Below, in pieces: positions 53,301-62,764 of a stretch of 64,000 bases of DNA (position 1 is the stretch's first letter; every line of letters begins with the position of its first letter). The stretch comes from Romanomermis culicivorax (taxonomy: Eukaryota > Nematoda > Enoplea > Mermithida > Mermithidae), in contig CAWUHX010000028.1 in the NCBI GenBank assembly GCA_963922205.1, positions 930,001 through 994,000 of the forward strand, in the 5' to 3' direction. A program made the position numbers and the translations under genes. A model generated the notes under the pieces. The model was given only the letters and a program-made list of their open reading frames with translations. It ran no database searches and was not told where the DNA came from.

Positions 53301-56300
53301 AACGTTGCCGTCCTGATCGGCTTTGACGGCTAAGCGGAAATAGTTAGACCGGACGCGCAATCGGCGACCCAGTGTACCATAGCCGGGGCGAGTTTCGATC
53401 GGAATTATGCCAGACGATGATTTCTATGGAAAATTGCCCATTTCTACTAACATTTAACAGATGAAGAACTGAAAGACGAGCATTCATGATGGAATAAATT
53501 TACGAAAGCACATTTAAAAATTCATCAAATCACTTATTACACTAGCAGAATTCTGATCACAAAATCTCAATAATAAAAACGAAATTTTCGATATTTAAAG
53601 CTCATGCACATAAAGTCTTCCAGAATGCGCGTACAGAATTACACTATTCCAGTAAATAAGGATTGTTTCATGCTGTGAAGCGATAATTTCAGTATAAATT
53701 ATAAATTACACATAATGCATCAAAAGATGATGGATTGATACTGTATGCCCTCAAGAACATCACACGCCATAGACAAGTGCAGGTGCCTTTGGATGAGTTT
53801 CAACTACTACATTGAAAGCGCCTGATCGAGAGCTCTTAAGCAGCTTTTGCATTGTCGTGAAAAGCAGGCTCAACAAAATCCAGCAGTTTTCTTCAGCTAT
53901 TAGAAGAGACTGGTGTATGCACATGAGCTGCATGAGTTCTACGGGTATGTCAATCCAAACTACGTGTTGCTAAAATCAGGTTTAAAATAAAAAGCTATGA
54001 GCTACATATTGTGAATGTATGAGATATTTCAAAAACTTGGGCATAATTCCAGTTTGGCGGACCCGTACTTTCTACACACACGCTAAGTATAAGAGGTTCC
54101 GCCGACCATATTTTCTACAGGTAATGCAAAGTAAGGCGCGACGTACTTTCTACACGTTTGTGCACAAAGTACGGTGAGGGCCAGGGTCACTGAAACCAAC
54201 CGTACTTTCTACATGTTCTAAAAATATAATTCAATAAAAATTATTCAAAACTTTAGGCTGCGGTTTTATGGCTAATATTTATCGAATTTTCATAACTTTT
54301 TCATCAGATACAGTTCAACAAGAGCTTTCGAAAAACATGTAACATGTCCAGGGCCGTGCACAAGGGGGGGCGGGGGGGGGCGGCCGCCCCCCCCCCCCCC
54401 CCCATTGAGGCAGTAACTCTAAACCGAAAAGATGCGTTTTGGTGGACTTTAAAATGTCAAAATCTCTCCGGCGCTTCGCGCCGGTCATGGGTATAATTGT
54501 AACTGTATTCTATCAGGCGCGGCCGTTAGGATATCTACTTCGACTTACTAATTAATGCTCATAAGTTTCTATCAATCAAGTTAGCTCGTTTCATTTTCTA
54601 ATCGTTTACAGTCAATTATGTCGCCGAAAATAGAGATTTTTCATCAAGTCTCTCAATTTTTTCCCTCGATTGGAATTTTTTAAACGTTTGCAATCTGAAC
54701 TTTTACGTTTATTGAAAGTGGAAATTGAAGACATTACTCTAGAACGCGATTTCAAAACATTTGTTCACGAATTATCTGTTGGAGAGATTTATTTTTCAGC
54801 GTTTTAGAATACAAAAACCCGAAAATTTTTCCGGCGCTACGCGCCGGAATGGGAGGCAAATTACGCTTCATCAGTCTGATTTTAATTTATTTCCCAACGT
54901 TATGAAGGTTCATTTTCCAGCGTTTTAGAAAGTGAAAATCAAAAAATTTTTCCGGCGCTCCGCGCCGGACCATTCTATAGAACACCAATATATTCTTCAT
55001 GAGCTCATTTTGACTAACATAACCAGAATTTTCTCAATTTTTGTTCCTCATTTTTGCAGGTTTCTGACTACAAATACAACAAAATGCTTGGGTATGCTCC
55101 TAAAATGCATAAAAAAGCATCCGTAGCCACATTATAAGCGTTTTTAAAAATGTGGAAAATTTTTGGAAAATGAGGAAAAAAATTTTGGTTCCGGTTCTCA
55201 TGTGGAAAAAATATTCGAGGAAAAAAACGGTGATGCACACAGTATATCCGCGTAAGATCAACATTTTCTGGGGCTATTCAGTGAAAAAATCTAGTGCGCC
55301 CCCCCCCCCATGAAAAAATCCTGCGCACGGCCCTGAACATGTCATTGGCACATAATTGGTCACAAATATGCAAATCAAATTCCAAACTTGAATTGAAGAA
55401 AAATGATCAAAAAGTTGAGACTGCAGTTTTGTAGCTAATATTTAGTTATAGTTTTGTAGGTAATATTTAATATACTTATGCAGTTTTGTAGCTAATATTC
55501 AGCAATTTTTTTTCACTAGATACAGCTTGGCAACAGCTTTCAATTAGTATATAACACATCATATAATCCAGTACTTTCTCCCAAATTATGCAAATTAGAT
55601 GTACATACAGTGTTGGCCAAGTAATTATAATCAAGGATTTTTATTCCAAGTTTTGTAATAAGAACTTAAAAATGATAACACACTAATGCAAATGAGTACA
55701 CATATTTTGAGGATGACTTAATTTTTTGCATTTTGACTGCATTTTCAGTTTCCTTTTTTGGTTAATATTTTTAATGCATAGGCTAGATGGGACACCCTGT
55801 GTCTTGTGCATTACTTCGAAATCAAAAGCGATTTTTACTTCAATATCAACTAATGAACCACGCAGTGGGGGATCCAGAAATTTTTTCGGGGGGGGGGCAG
55901 TTGAGGGGGCCGCTTTAAAAAATTGTTTGTTTGCCTCAAAAAACATGCCTACTGTCTTTTTCGACATTTCTCGACGTCCTACATCTTTCTGGCTCAAAAT
56001 TATGTATTTTTCCAAAAAAAAATTCAAGAAATTTTCAAAAATTTTACAAATTTGCCTATAGGTATATAGAAAAAAATCGTATTTCAACAGTTTCGGGGGG
56101 CGGCCGCCCCCCTAAATCCGCATTTGGAACCATGTGCTCCCAACAGGGATTTCTCTCATCATTTATGCTTTGAATATAATTTTCATATTTGTGACCAATT
56201 AGACAGTAAACGATGAAAAATGGCAATGGCACAGCTGCAGACGGCAGATCACAGATGAAAGAACTGTCATATTGACTTTCGACGTGTAGATTTTTGTAAG

Positions 56301-57217
56301 AATATCCCATGGGAACCGCGGCAAAATTTTGCAGTTAACCACGAGTCCTTGCGGTTGAAGGTAATAGGGCGAGCCAAAACCGTCTAGAATTGTTTACTCA
56401 ATGAAATTACCATCATCATTATCAACGAATAAGTTTCTGCTGAACGATATTGATTTCATCGATGCAAGCTTTATGACTTTCAACATTTAAAAGTGAAATT
56501 TGGTTGTAGAGACCTTTGACTTTCATGCTGAATATCCAGAGCCTAATATTCCGCGAAGCTTCGTGAAAAGACATGCAAGTGCCGACATAAAAATGCTTCC
56601 GTCGAAAATCTTACTATAGAACTTTTTACTCAACTTTCTGAGACGCGTGGTTCAGCAGAAAAAAAAGGAAAAATATAAATCTTTCATTTTCACACCTAGA
56701 GAAAAAGCACGCCATGTGAATTTTCCAAAAGTAACAAACTTACTGATCCGGCACTATCGCCCGAAACGCTATTCGACGACTTTTTTTGCTCATCGGATTG
56801 CTGCTGATGTGACCACGGAAGTGTTTCCGCCGCAATGGTGGCCGTCGTGGCGTCACCGCCGGCACCTGCCGACGATTGCGATCTTAACGACAATGAAGCC
56901 GTAGCGGCGGTTAATTGGCCAACGCTAGTCACCGATAGCGACGACGAAGAAGCTTTTTCGGTCGATGCTACTTTTATGGCGGCACCAACCACGTGAGCAC
57001 CAGCAATCTGGGAGGAGGCGGTAGGGGCAGCGACAACAGTACCGGTAACTTGTGCGACGACGTTGAGGACCGCGTTGGAGGCCGGTCGTGGACCGCCGAT
57101 CGTTGGAACTTGATTTTTCGCAGAAAGCGGCTGCGGCGCCACGCCTCGACCTCGGCCACGCCCGATTGGAGCTGGGGAAACAGAATACTGTTGAGGCACT
57201 GTTTTTTGGCAAGTCAT
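41226..57217 (-). CDS. AGO: Argonaute (AGO-clade, slicer-type), complete, 17 coding exons
   Basis: Argonautes bind small RNAs and cut or silence complementary transcripts in the cytoplasm or nucleus. Coding exons in transcript order: 57217-56744, 53423-53248, 52612-52483, 51750-51560, 50899-50739, 50022-49864, 49753-49536, 48639-48568, 48512-48339, 48274-48159, 48037-47853, 47077-46918, 46809-46509, 43418-43284, 43229-43128, 43049-42859, 41346-41226. They total 3066 nt (1021 residues), all phases consistent. Residues 1-158 are a low-complexity, GRGRGRG-containing extension. N and linker regions follow (about 159-378), then PAZ (about 380-515), MID (about 560-690) and PIWI (about 690-982). The catalytic set is intact as read: D758 in GIDVTHP, E798, D830 in [10 protein letters not shown] and H968 in VYYAHLA. 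The C-terminus ends MYFC, close to the family MYFA/MYFV end. It is too divergent from Ago1 for a subclade call by eye. Confidence 0.95.
41347..42858 (-). other. Argonaute intron, 1.5 kb
   Basis: Separates PIWI from the last exon. A long open continuation at 42811-42413 with a TTTGCTCAG acceptor in the right phase could be an alternative C-terminus, but it lacks the MYF end (see rejected items). Confidence 0.6.
42859..43049 (-). CDS. AGO: Argonaute exon, end of PIWI
   Basis: It runs [40 protein letters not shown] and [20 protein letters not shown]. It contains the last catalytic histidine (YYAHLA) and the RPSHYHVL signature. Donor GTAAGT at 42858. Confidence 0.97.
43128..43229 (-). CDS. AGO: Argonaute exon, PIWI
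   Basis: It runs [20 protein letters not shown] then [14 protein letters not shown], the conserved N-PPGT-VD--I-HP-x-DF-x-CSH-GIQ block. Phase 0 at both ends; a 78-nt intron follows. Confidence 0.97.
43284..43418 (-). CDS. AGO: Argonaute exon, PIWI
   Basis: It runs [17 protein letters not shown], then [20 protein letters not shown] and DQRDM. The [15 protein letters not shown] motif is near-universal in AGO-clade proteins. Confidence 0.97.
44155..44245 (+). repeat. Short repeat shared with 62180-62280
   Basis: The ATTCGGGGAATC and AATAGGGACTRATGCATT blocks recur in reverse orientation at about 62180-62280, between Argonaute and the transposase. Confidence 0.65.
44955..46165 (-). repeat. Interspersed repeat, copy 2 (in Argonaute intron)
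   Basis: Reverse-complement relative of 14945-16380, colinear over its length with several small deletions. On the minus strand, the sense of Argonaute, it reads in the same orientation as copy 1 does in tweek. Confidence 0.75.
46509..46809 (-). CDS. AGO: Argonaute exon, catalytic PIWI core
   Basis: It contains [58 protein letters not shown] and [19 protein letters not shown]. It holds three of the four catalytic positions (D758, E798, D830). An internal GTGAGT gives the exon end; the longer open frame beyond it is intronic. Confidence 0.97.
46918..47077 (-). CDS. AGO: Argonaute exon, start of PIWI
   Basis: It runs [40 protein letters not shown] and [12 protein letters not shown]. The TQCV and N-x-x-LKIN-K-GG motifs are conserved. 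The usual valine/asparagine pattern after TQCV differs, which is a divergence. Confidence 0.96.
47322..47678 (-). mobile_element. hAT-type MITE copy in Argonaute intron
   Basis: Left end CATACATGTAATT intact, right end degenerate (GTTACACGATG). The flanks AAAGGAAT and AAATGAAT are a 7-of-8 target duplication. The TGGCTAGCCAT core is partly lost. It is an older copy of the family at 28109 and 35736. Confidence 0.85.
47853..48037 (-). CDS. AGO: Argonaute exon, MID
   Basis: It runs [40 protein letters not shown] and [15 protein letters not shown]. It fits the MID fold, with the variable 5'-nucleotide-binding region. Confidence 0.92.
48159..48274 (-). CDS. AGO: Argonaute exon, L2/MID
   Basis: It runs [18 protein letters not shown] then [11 protein letters not shown]. 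The GVW motif is the L2-to-MID landmark. Acceptor TTTTCAG; donor GTGAGT. Confidence 0.92.
48339..48512 (-). CDS. AGO: Argonaute exon, L2
   Basis: It runs [38 protein letters not shown] and [17 protein letters not shown]. The P-x-R-x-x-R-I and EAR-L-PP-x-x-x-G patterns are typical. The donor GTCAGA is weak, but the 64-nt intron joins in phase 0. Confidence 0.93.
48568..48639 (-). CDS. AGO: Argonaute exon, end of PAZ
   Basis: A 72-nt exon: [20 protein letters not shown] then DMIK. The VC-I---Q-Y-RKL-EKQTA-MIK block is diagnostic. The usual VPGQR is replaced by HRPQK. Confidence 0.96.
48640..49535 (-). other. Argonaute intron, 0.9 kb
   Basis: AT-rich; nothing recognised. Confidence 0.6.
49536..49753 (-). 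CDS. AGO: Argonaute exon, PAZ
   Basis: The acceptor TTTATTCAG inside a longer open frame is chosen because only it gives the two-base phase. It runs [40 protein letters not shown] and [30 protein letters not shown] is the PAZ 3'-end-binding core. Confidence 0.96.
49864..50022 (-). CDS. AGO: Argonaute exon, L1/PAZ start
   Basis: It runs [40 protein letters not shown] and AFEKEIK. Acceptor TTTTCAG, donor GTATTG. Confidence 0.92.
50023..50738 (-). other. Argonaute intron with a purine-rich low-complexity tract
   Basis: About 50345-50475 is almost purely A and G on the plus strand (AAAAAGAAAAAGAAC-type). Nothing else recognised. Confidence 0.7.
50739..50899 (-). CDS. AGO: Argonaute exon, linker 1 (DUF1785)
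   Basis: It runs [38 protein letters not shown] and [14 protein letters not shown] and E-W-GY are conserved linker motifs. Confidence 0.95.
51560..51750 (-). CDS. AGO: Argonaute exon, N domain
   Basis: It runs [34 protein letters not shown] and [20 protein letters not shown]. Ends in phase 2 before GTAAGA. Confidence 0.92.
51751..52482 (-). other. Argonaute intron, 0.7 kb
   Basis: AT-rich; nothing recognised. Confidence 0.6.
52483..52612 (-). CDS. AGO: Argonaute exon, N domain
   Basis: It runs [18 protein letters not shown], then [17 protein letters not shown] and SVPAN. The A-YDG-x-x-x-Y pattern matches AGO N domains. Confidence 0.92.
52613..53247 (-). other. Argonaute intron, 0.6 kb
   Basis: AT-rich; nothing recognised. 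Confidence 0.6.
53248..53423 (-). CDS. AGO: Argonaute exon, N domain start
   Basis: It runs [40 protein letters not shown] and [28 protein letters not shown] is the conserved start of the AGO core. Confidence 0.96.
54064..54215 (+). repeat. Dispersed GTACTTTCTACA motif
   Basis: CGTACTTTCTACA occurs near 54065, 54142 and 54199, with a variant ATATTTTCTACA near 54109. It may be the remains of a mobile element. Confidence 0.6.
54349..55335. mobile_element. Non-autonomous hAT element with GGCGC palindromes
   Basis: Ends CAGGGCCGTGCACAAGG and, inverted, CAGGGCCGTGCGCAGG, with perfect 8-bp target duplication AACATGTC at 54341-54348 and 55336-55343. Long G/C runs lie next to both ends. Inside, CCGGCGC-N-GCGCCGG palindromes occur three times (about 54469, 54830 and 54950). 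No transposase frame. Confidence 0.93.
55430..55510 (+). repeat. Tandem TTTTGTAGCTAATATT units
   Basis: Three imperfect copies of GCAGTTTTGTAGCTAATATT separated by 10-20 bp. Confidence 0.75.
55863..56126. mobile_element. Small hAT-type MITE
   Basis: Left end CAGTGGGGGATCCAG and right end CTAAATCCGCATTTG (approximate inverse), flanked by GAACCACG and GAACCATG, a 7-of-8 target duplication. G-runs and C-runs sit inside the ends. Confidence 0.8.
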
Positions 57218-57225
57218 TACTCGCT
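56744..57225 (-). CDS. AGO: Argonaute first coding exon
   Basis: The acceptor AACCTTAG ends at 57226 and the first ATG is at 57217-57215, only 8 nt into the exon. The coding part encodes [19 protein letters not shown], then GRGRGRG and a long alanine/serine/threonine-rich stretch to residue 158. Arginine/glycine motifs in AGO N-termini are possible methylation or RNA-contact sites (known for relatives). Donor GTAAGT. Confidence 0.88.
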
Positions 57226-58019
57226 CTAAGGTTAGCCGCAAGTTATAAATGATTAAGAAAGCAGAATAAACCTGAGCTTACTGTAAAGCTGTCCCTTCAC
57301 CAGAATAACAAATGATTCATTTACAGAAAAAACTGACACAGGAAACAAAGTCGTACTCGATAAATCCAATTCAGAGACCTTCTTCGGCATTCAATAAGTA
57401 AATAAACTCAGTTTCACGTTCCCACTACATGAATCTTCTCTTGTCCCGCCATATTTTTTACTAATACCGACCTGCAGATAACCCTAGCTGAGGTAGATAA
57501 CCTGGTTTAGATGATATGGATTCTGATAAGGGCATGAACAAGTGTTAGTCGAATATGCACCATATGGTTAATAACGGCACAACATCCAACCAATCATATC
57601 TAGAAAAGTTTCTTCGACTTGGCAGTCACAACTTTGGTCATCCAGTGACTGAACGCATGATCTTCATATCATGAAATAATTTGAAGAAACCATTCATCAA
57701 GGCATGGCCCTACCTTTCTGTTCCATAGTGCTACAATTAGATGTCGAAAGATGGTATCATAAGGCGGTCGTCGATGAAAAATAGAATAAGAGTCGAAATG
57801 ATTGTATATAGATTGGATTTAAAACTGAAAAGCGCAGGAAAGACATAAAAAAATTAGCATGGCGATGACGGGAATTTTCGAACATTTTGCATGAACGTCG
57901 AATATGTACATTCAAAAATATGCATAATCACTCGAGGGTGCATAATCGGAATCGATACGAGTTAGGAAGATTTTATTCAACTTCTGAATCCCAAAAACAT
58001 TAATTAATTAATAAATAAC
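57226..58019 (-). other. Argonaute 5' flank or 5' UTR intron
   Basis: The upstream exon or promoter was not identified. There is either a 5' UTR exon further up or a spliced leader site at 57226. No TATA box could be assigned with confidence. Confidence 0.4.
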
Positions 58020-61000
58020 AAGACGCCATTTCTGAGAGGATTCAACTTATTTGTGATAAGTAAAAAATTAACCCTACCTGAAAATCACATATTTGGTGTA
58101 ATTGATGCGCTGGAAACGAAAATGATGTTCAGTTCGTCTGAAAATCAAAATTCGCCTAGTTACAGTGAGACAAAAGTTGACAATTTTCGATTTTTTTCCA
58201 TTTTTGACATACACTTCTTTCAACTTTTGCAAGTTTAGGTACGTCGAACATCGCGTTCTGAAAATTTACCCAATATTAGGCCAATAAATGGGCCACAATT
58301 TACTGTAAAATTTATTAGTGTAAAACACGTATTAAGAATACAGTGGTGCTCGAAACATCAAATTTTGAGAGCGAAAAATCTCATTTTTTTCACAAAAATC
58401 ACCATATCTACCATTAAAGCTCAGAAGTACCAAAAAATTCTCTATACAATAGATAGTTTACGATGTCTTTTACCTGCTGACAAAAAATAACGGAAATTCA
58501 TATGCTGGTCGCAGGATTTGGAGTATGAATACAATCTTATAATTGCATTTTCTGATAATTGCGACCTCAATTGTGGGAGAATCACAGTTTGATAAACTTC
58601 AAAAATGAGACATTGGATCAAGTTTTGTATTCTGAACATCGAGGAAATTCTTATATCGCATAAAAAACATAATTCACATAGCCACAGTACCCAAAAGTTG
58701 GGAATTTTTGCATTTTTTGGCGTTTTTCTGTCTATTTACAAGACTTAAGATGTATTGGGCTAGACATGACCTAGCTTTATGGTTGGACATTCATTAGATG
58801 TAGAATACAATGCTCTATAACGTGGTGTGAAATTTTTTTACTATTCTGCATTTTATACTTTTCAGCAAGTTTTTAAGTGTTGAAAATGAGACGACAAAAA
58901 TGTTTAAAAAGCTGTTTTTTCCATAAAAATGACTATGTCCACTGTTGAAGCTCAAAAGAACCCATAACATAACTGTAGAGTGGATAGTTCATAATGTCAC
59001 GTACGTGCTTACAAAAAATGACAAAAATTTACGTACTGCTAGTGGGTTAAATCTACAAAAAACTGCTAACTATTTGAGCCGATAGAGTTTGATTTGCAAT
59101 TCTTCATCAACAAAAATTAGCTTTTTTGAAATTTTATATTCCAGATTAAAAGATAGTAAGGCAGTAGGAGTGGACATAAATAGAAGAGCAGTGCATTATA
59201 AGCTTTTGAAGCAAATAGGCTCCTAAGAAATCACGTCAGGTCGTACAGTGTTGGGCCATTCATATCTTCTGTTTCATATTCCTCACCTAAATAGTCTGCT
59301 TCAGTATGATAGTTATATCATACTGAAGCAGACTATTTAGGTGAAGAATACGAATTCTTCTGTGTTCAGGAAGGCGACTGAACTTTTTACCAAGACTATA
59401 AACTTGCAACCTGTTACACTGTTAGAAACTCTTCTTTGGAAAACTCAGTTTTGGCACATAAGTCTGACAATCATTTCAGCATCAAGCTTTTGTTTTAGAT
59501 GATTTCCCTCATCGATTTTTTTTTGCAGAAACTGCTTCTGCTTTGTTTGAACTTTTTACCCGTTATTTGACTTTTGAGTGCTTATACTTATTTCACAATG
59601 CAGGATACTCGAGTCAACCTTGGATTAAGATTGTACCTTTAACCCCACCAAAAGCCAATGCACATTGAATAAATTCTTCTGAGTTGGTGCATTTATAATG
59701 TAGCAGTTCGTTTGACCCTATTAATCCCACATCATCAATAAGTATTACAAAAATTCTACACTACAGGGGGCACCAATATTGTTGGATGGTGCATTCAAAA
59801 GTCAAAGAACATGTAAAACGCTCATGCCACAGCAAAAGAAGTTTCTTCCAAGATAGTTTGATGAGAACCTTTGTCTCAAACAAGAGTTCGACCCTGAAAT
59901 GATATTCAGGCTGATGCACAAAAAAGTACAGTTTCCAAAGATGAACTAACAGTGCAACAAGTTGCAGGCTTCTGGTCGTTGGAAGCAAGTAGCCTTCATG
60001 AAGACCAATGAGCTTGCTACTATTATATTGAAGCAAACGATCTAACTATGCGAGGAAGATGAAGCAGAAGCTATGAAATATCCCATGTTATGACCCGAAT
60101 TTGAATATTGGGAGTGATTATTCCAAATCGACTGCTTCAAGTCTAATGCTTTGCCTTTTCTTTATGTCCACTCTTAATACTTTAAGGTCATCTAATCTGA
60201 AACATAAAATTTCGCGAAAAGTCAACTTTTGTTGATCAAAAATTGAAAATCGAAATTTATCAAGTAAAATATTTTACTGTTTTTTGCAGATTCAATCTCA
60301 TAGCAGTACATGAAGTTTTATCATTTTCGTCGGTAACTAGCAGACATTGTGAACTATCCACTGCATAAGGAAGTTTTCTGTTCTTTTGAACTTTAGCCGT
60401 AAAAAGAGCCATTTCTGTGGAAATCGTTTTCAACATCCTAGATCTCGTTAAAAAGTTTAAACAACAAAATAGGAAAAATTTTTATATCACGTTATAGAGC
60501 ATTGTATTTAGCATCTAATTAATGCTCAACCACAAAGATCAGTCATTTCTAGGCCAGTACCTCTTAAGTCTCATAAAAAACCCCAAAAATGAACTTTGGG
60601 GTACTTTAGGTACTTTAGCTAAGCGAAAAACTTTGGGGTACTTTAGCTAAGCGAATCTGAATTTTTATGCAAGGTGAGCATTACATTAATATTAAGCATA
60701 CGAAACTTGTTCTAACGTCTCATTTTTGAAACGTATGAAGTTTTGGTTCTCTCACAATAGAGGTCGCAATTATCAAAAGATTTTGTTATCAGATATTCCA
60801 AGTCCTGCGACCCTATAGCAGTACGTGAATTGCGGTAATTTTTTGTTAGCAGGTAGAAGACATCGTAAACTACCTATTGTATAGGGAATTTTTTGGTGCT
60901 TCTGAGCTTTAATGATAGATGTGTTGATTTTTGTGAAAAAAGACAATTTTTGCTCTCAAAACTTCATGTTTCGAGCACCACTGTATTCTTAATACATACC

Positions 61001-61306
61001 TTACACTAATAAATCCTACAGTAAATTGTGGCCCATTCATTGGCCTAATATTGGGTAAATTTTCAGAACACAATGTTTAACTTACCTAAATTTGCAAAAG
61101 TTGAAATGTCAAAAATTGAAAAAATCGAAAATTGTAAACTTATGTCTTACCGTAGATATGCGAGTTTTGATTTTCAGACAAAATGGATATCATTTTCGTT
61201 CTTAGCGCATCAAGCTACACCAAATGTGCAATTTTCAGGTATGGTCAATTTTTTGCTTATCACAACTCTCTGTATGAGAAGCTGAATTTTCTCAGACATT
61301 GTCTGT
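58020..61306. mobile_element. Large element with about 1.15 kb imperfect inverted arms
   Basis: The left arm at about 58020-59200 is the diverged reverse complement of the right arm at about 60147-61306. Clear paired blocks are ATTTACCCAATATTAGGCC with its inverse, GTGGTGCTCGAAACAT with its inverse, TATACAATAGATAGTTTACG with its inverse, and GAGTGGACATAAA with its inverse. The 0.95 kb spacer (59201-60146) has a perfect hairpin and no recognised transposase. It is a foldback-type arrangement; family unknown. Confidence 0.8.
59283..59344. repeat. Perfect 28-bp palindrome
   Basis: Arms TCACCTAAATAGTCTG... (59283-59310) and the exact reverse complement (59317-59344), loop AGTTAT. It lies at the left edge of the spacer in the large inverted repeat. 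Confidence 0.95.
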
Positions 61307-61558
61307 TGGAAGTTTTTTGATTATTGAAAGTGTCTACATATATATGAAAATCAGAAACGTCCAGAATTGATGCAGTCATTATGTAGGAAACTACAAACTG
61401 GACCCGCTTTGAATGTACTTAAATTTCAAGTTTCCGTGGACTTGGAATTTCCATGTTGCCAAGCTTCAGTACATTTGTTCACCGAAAATTTCCAAGTCGT
61501 ATTTTCTCTTCGATGTGAGAAATTACAAAAATATTTCCCAAAGTTTCCAAGTCCTTTT

Positions 61559-61583
61559 CTCCAAGTTTCCAAGTTTCCAAGTA
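61559..61583 (+). repeat. Short CCAAGTTT tandem repeat
   Basis: Three units of CCAAGTTT in a stretch otherwise without features. Confidence 0.8.
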
Positions 61584-62179
61584 TGGTTTCTTGTGCTCTT
61601 TCCAAGGTCCTGGTATTTTAGGGCCGTATTCACAAAGGCGTGTTACGTTAACTCGTGCTAAGGGCTTAACACGAGTAAACGAACAGAGACTTTAGCACGG
61701 TTTAACGCTAACTCGTTTTTTGTTTTTTGATTTTTGATTTTTATTTTTGCTTTATTTAATTAATTTAATATTTATTTTATTTAATTTTTGCGGCGCCGCG
61801 TGGCGCCGCCATCAAGTTTCAACTGAAACGACATTTTCGAACAAGCTACGTGTTGAAAAGTTGCAGCATACTCTTGTTGTAACATATTGTTGCATACTGT
61901 GAGATCTATACATATAGTTGAATCATATTTTTCACTTGAATGGTGAATTCTGACACTTGTCAAATTATTTTACCAAATTGATTACTTAATTTTCAATGAA
62001 GATTTACTAAGAAGTTGATCACTTAATTTGCAATGAAGACATTAATGTGTAAAAATTATGAATATGCAAAGTAGGTGTAAACATATTCCTACAGCAAGTT
62101 TACGCGCACATTTTGGTTGTGCCTTCATTCCTCCAACGTCTCTTTTCGCAAATACCTCGATTGTCCGAAAGTCCATATT

Positions 62180-62280
62180 TCCCGTGGGTCCCGATTCCCC
62201 GAATAATGAATAAATTTCATATTTCCCCGAAAAATGCATTAGTCCCTATTCCCTGAACGTCCCGGTTTCCCGAATACTAG
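62180..62280 (-). repeat. Short repeat shared with 44155-44245
   Basis: The GATTCCCCGAATAATGAAT and AATGCATTAGTCCCTATT blocks are the inverse of those in the Argonaute intron. Confidence 0.65.
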
Positions 62281-62289
62281 AGAAAGGAT

Positions 62290-62400
62290 GGATCCACTTT
62301 GAATCTGGGTCCTGAACAGCAGGTCCGACCGGACCCAGGTCAGATCCGGATCCTGTATATAGCACATAATGAATAATCATGTATATATATTCAATTTTTC
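62290..62400. mobile_element. Fragment of the GGATCCGGATC hAT family
   Basis: GACCGGACCCAGGTCAG, ATCCGGATCCTGTATATAGC and AATAATCATGTATATATA resemble the start of the 17520 remnant and the ends of 1459-2539. It is end sequence only. Confidence 0.6.
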
Positions 62401-62559
62401 AAAATCAATTTATTTAAATTGATATTTCTCAGCTGTTCAAGAGCTATTAATCGTTGGAATTAGAAGCAAATTGAAGCAAGAGCCCAAAATCTTGACTGGG
62501 CTTTTTTGCAAGCTTTTATCTGCACCGTGCAGGAATGATTGATTTTTATTTTTCTTTTG

Positions 62560-62625
62560 CGCTTTTTATTTTTCGATTTTTTCGTATTTTTCATCTTTTT
62601 CGCATTTTTCGTATTTCGCATTTGT
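62560..62625. repeat. Pyrimidine-rich TTTTTCG repeat
   Basis: A stretch dominated by TTTTTCGTATTTTTC-type units, strongly strand-asymmetric. Confidence 0.7.
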
Positions 62626-62689
62626 CGAGACGAGCAATACACATTTTTTGAGAAGAGCAAAATCCAAAAGTAAAAAAGCGGCGCCGTAC

Positions 62690-62764
62690 TTAAGGCCCCG
62701 TCATACTTCGCCGCGAGGTACGGCGCCGCGCGGTACCTCGCGGCGAAGTATGACAGGGCCTTAA
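62690..62764. mobile_element. TTAA-bounded palindromic mini-element
   Basis: Arms 62690-62721 and 62733-62764 (TTAAGGCCC, then GTCATACTTCGCCGCGAGG) pair over 32 bases with one mismatch; loop GGCGCCGCGCG. TTAA at both outer ends recalls the piggyBac target site, but the palindrome itself includes it. Confidence 0.75.

Larger units (their letters stand above)
53424..56743 (-). other. Argonaute first coding intron, 3.3 kb
   Basis: Contains hAT elements at 54349-55335 and 55863-56126, GTACTTTCTACA repeats near 54.06-54.22 kb, and repeated TTTTGTAGCTAATATT units near 55.43-55.51 kb. The remainder is unassigned. Confidence 0.7.

Noticed and set aside
56925..57229. Arginine- and proline-rich frames overlapping the Argonaute first exon
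   Set aside because: Shadows of the GC-rich coding sequence of that exon in other frames.
59761..60036. Open frame of 91 codons on the minus strand in the foldback spacer
   Set aside because: Leucine-rich with no transposase motif; cannot be supported as a gene.
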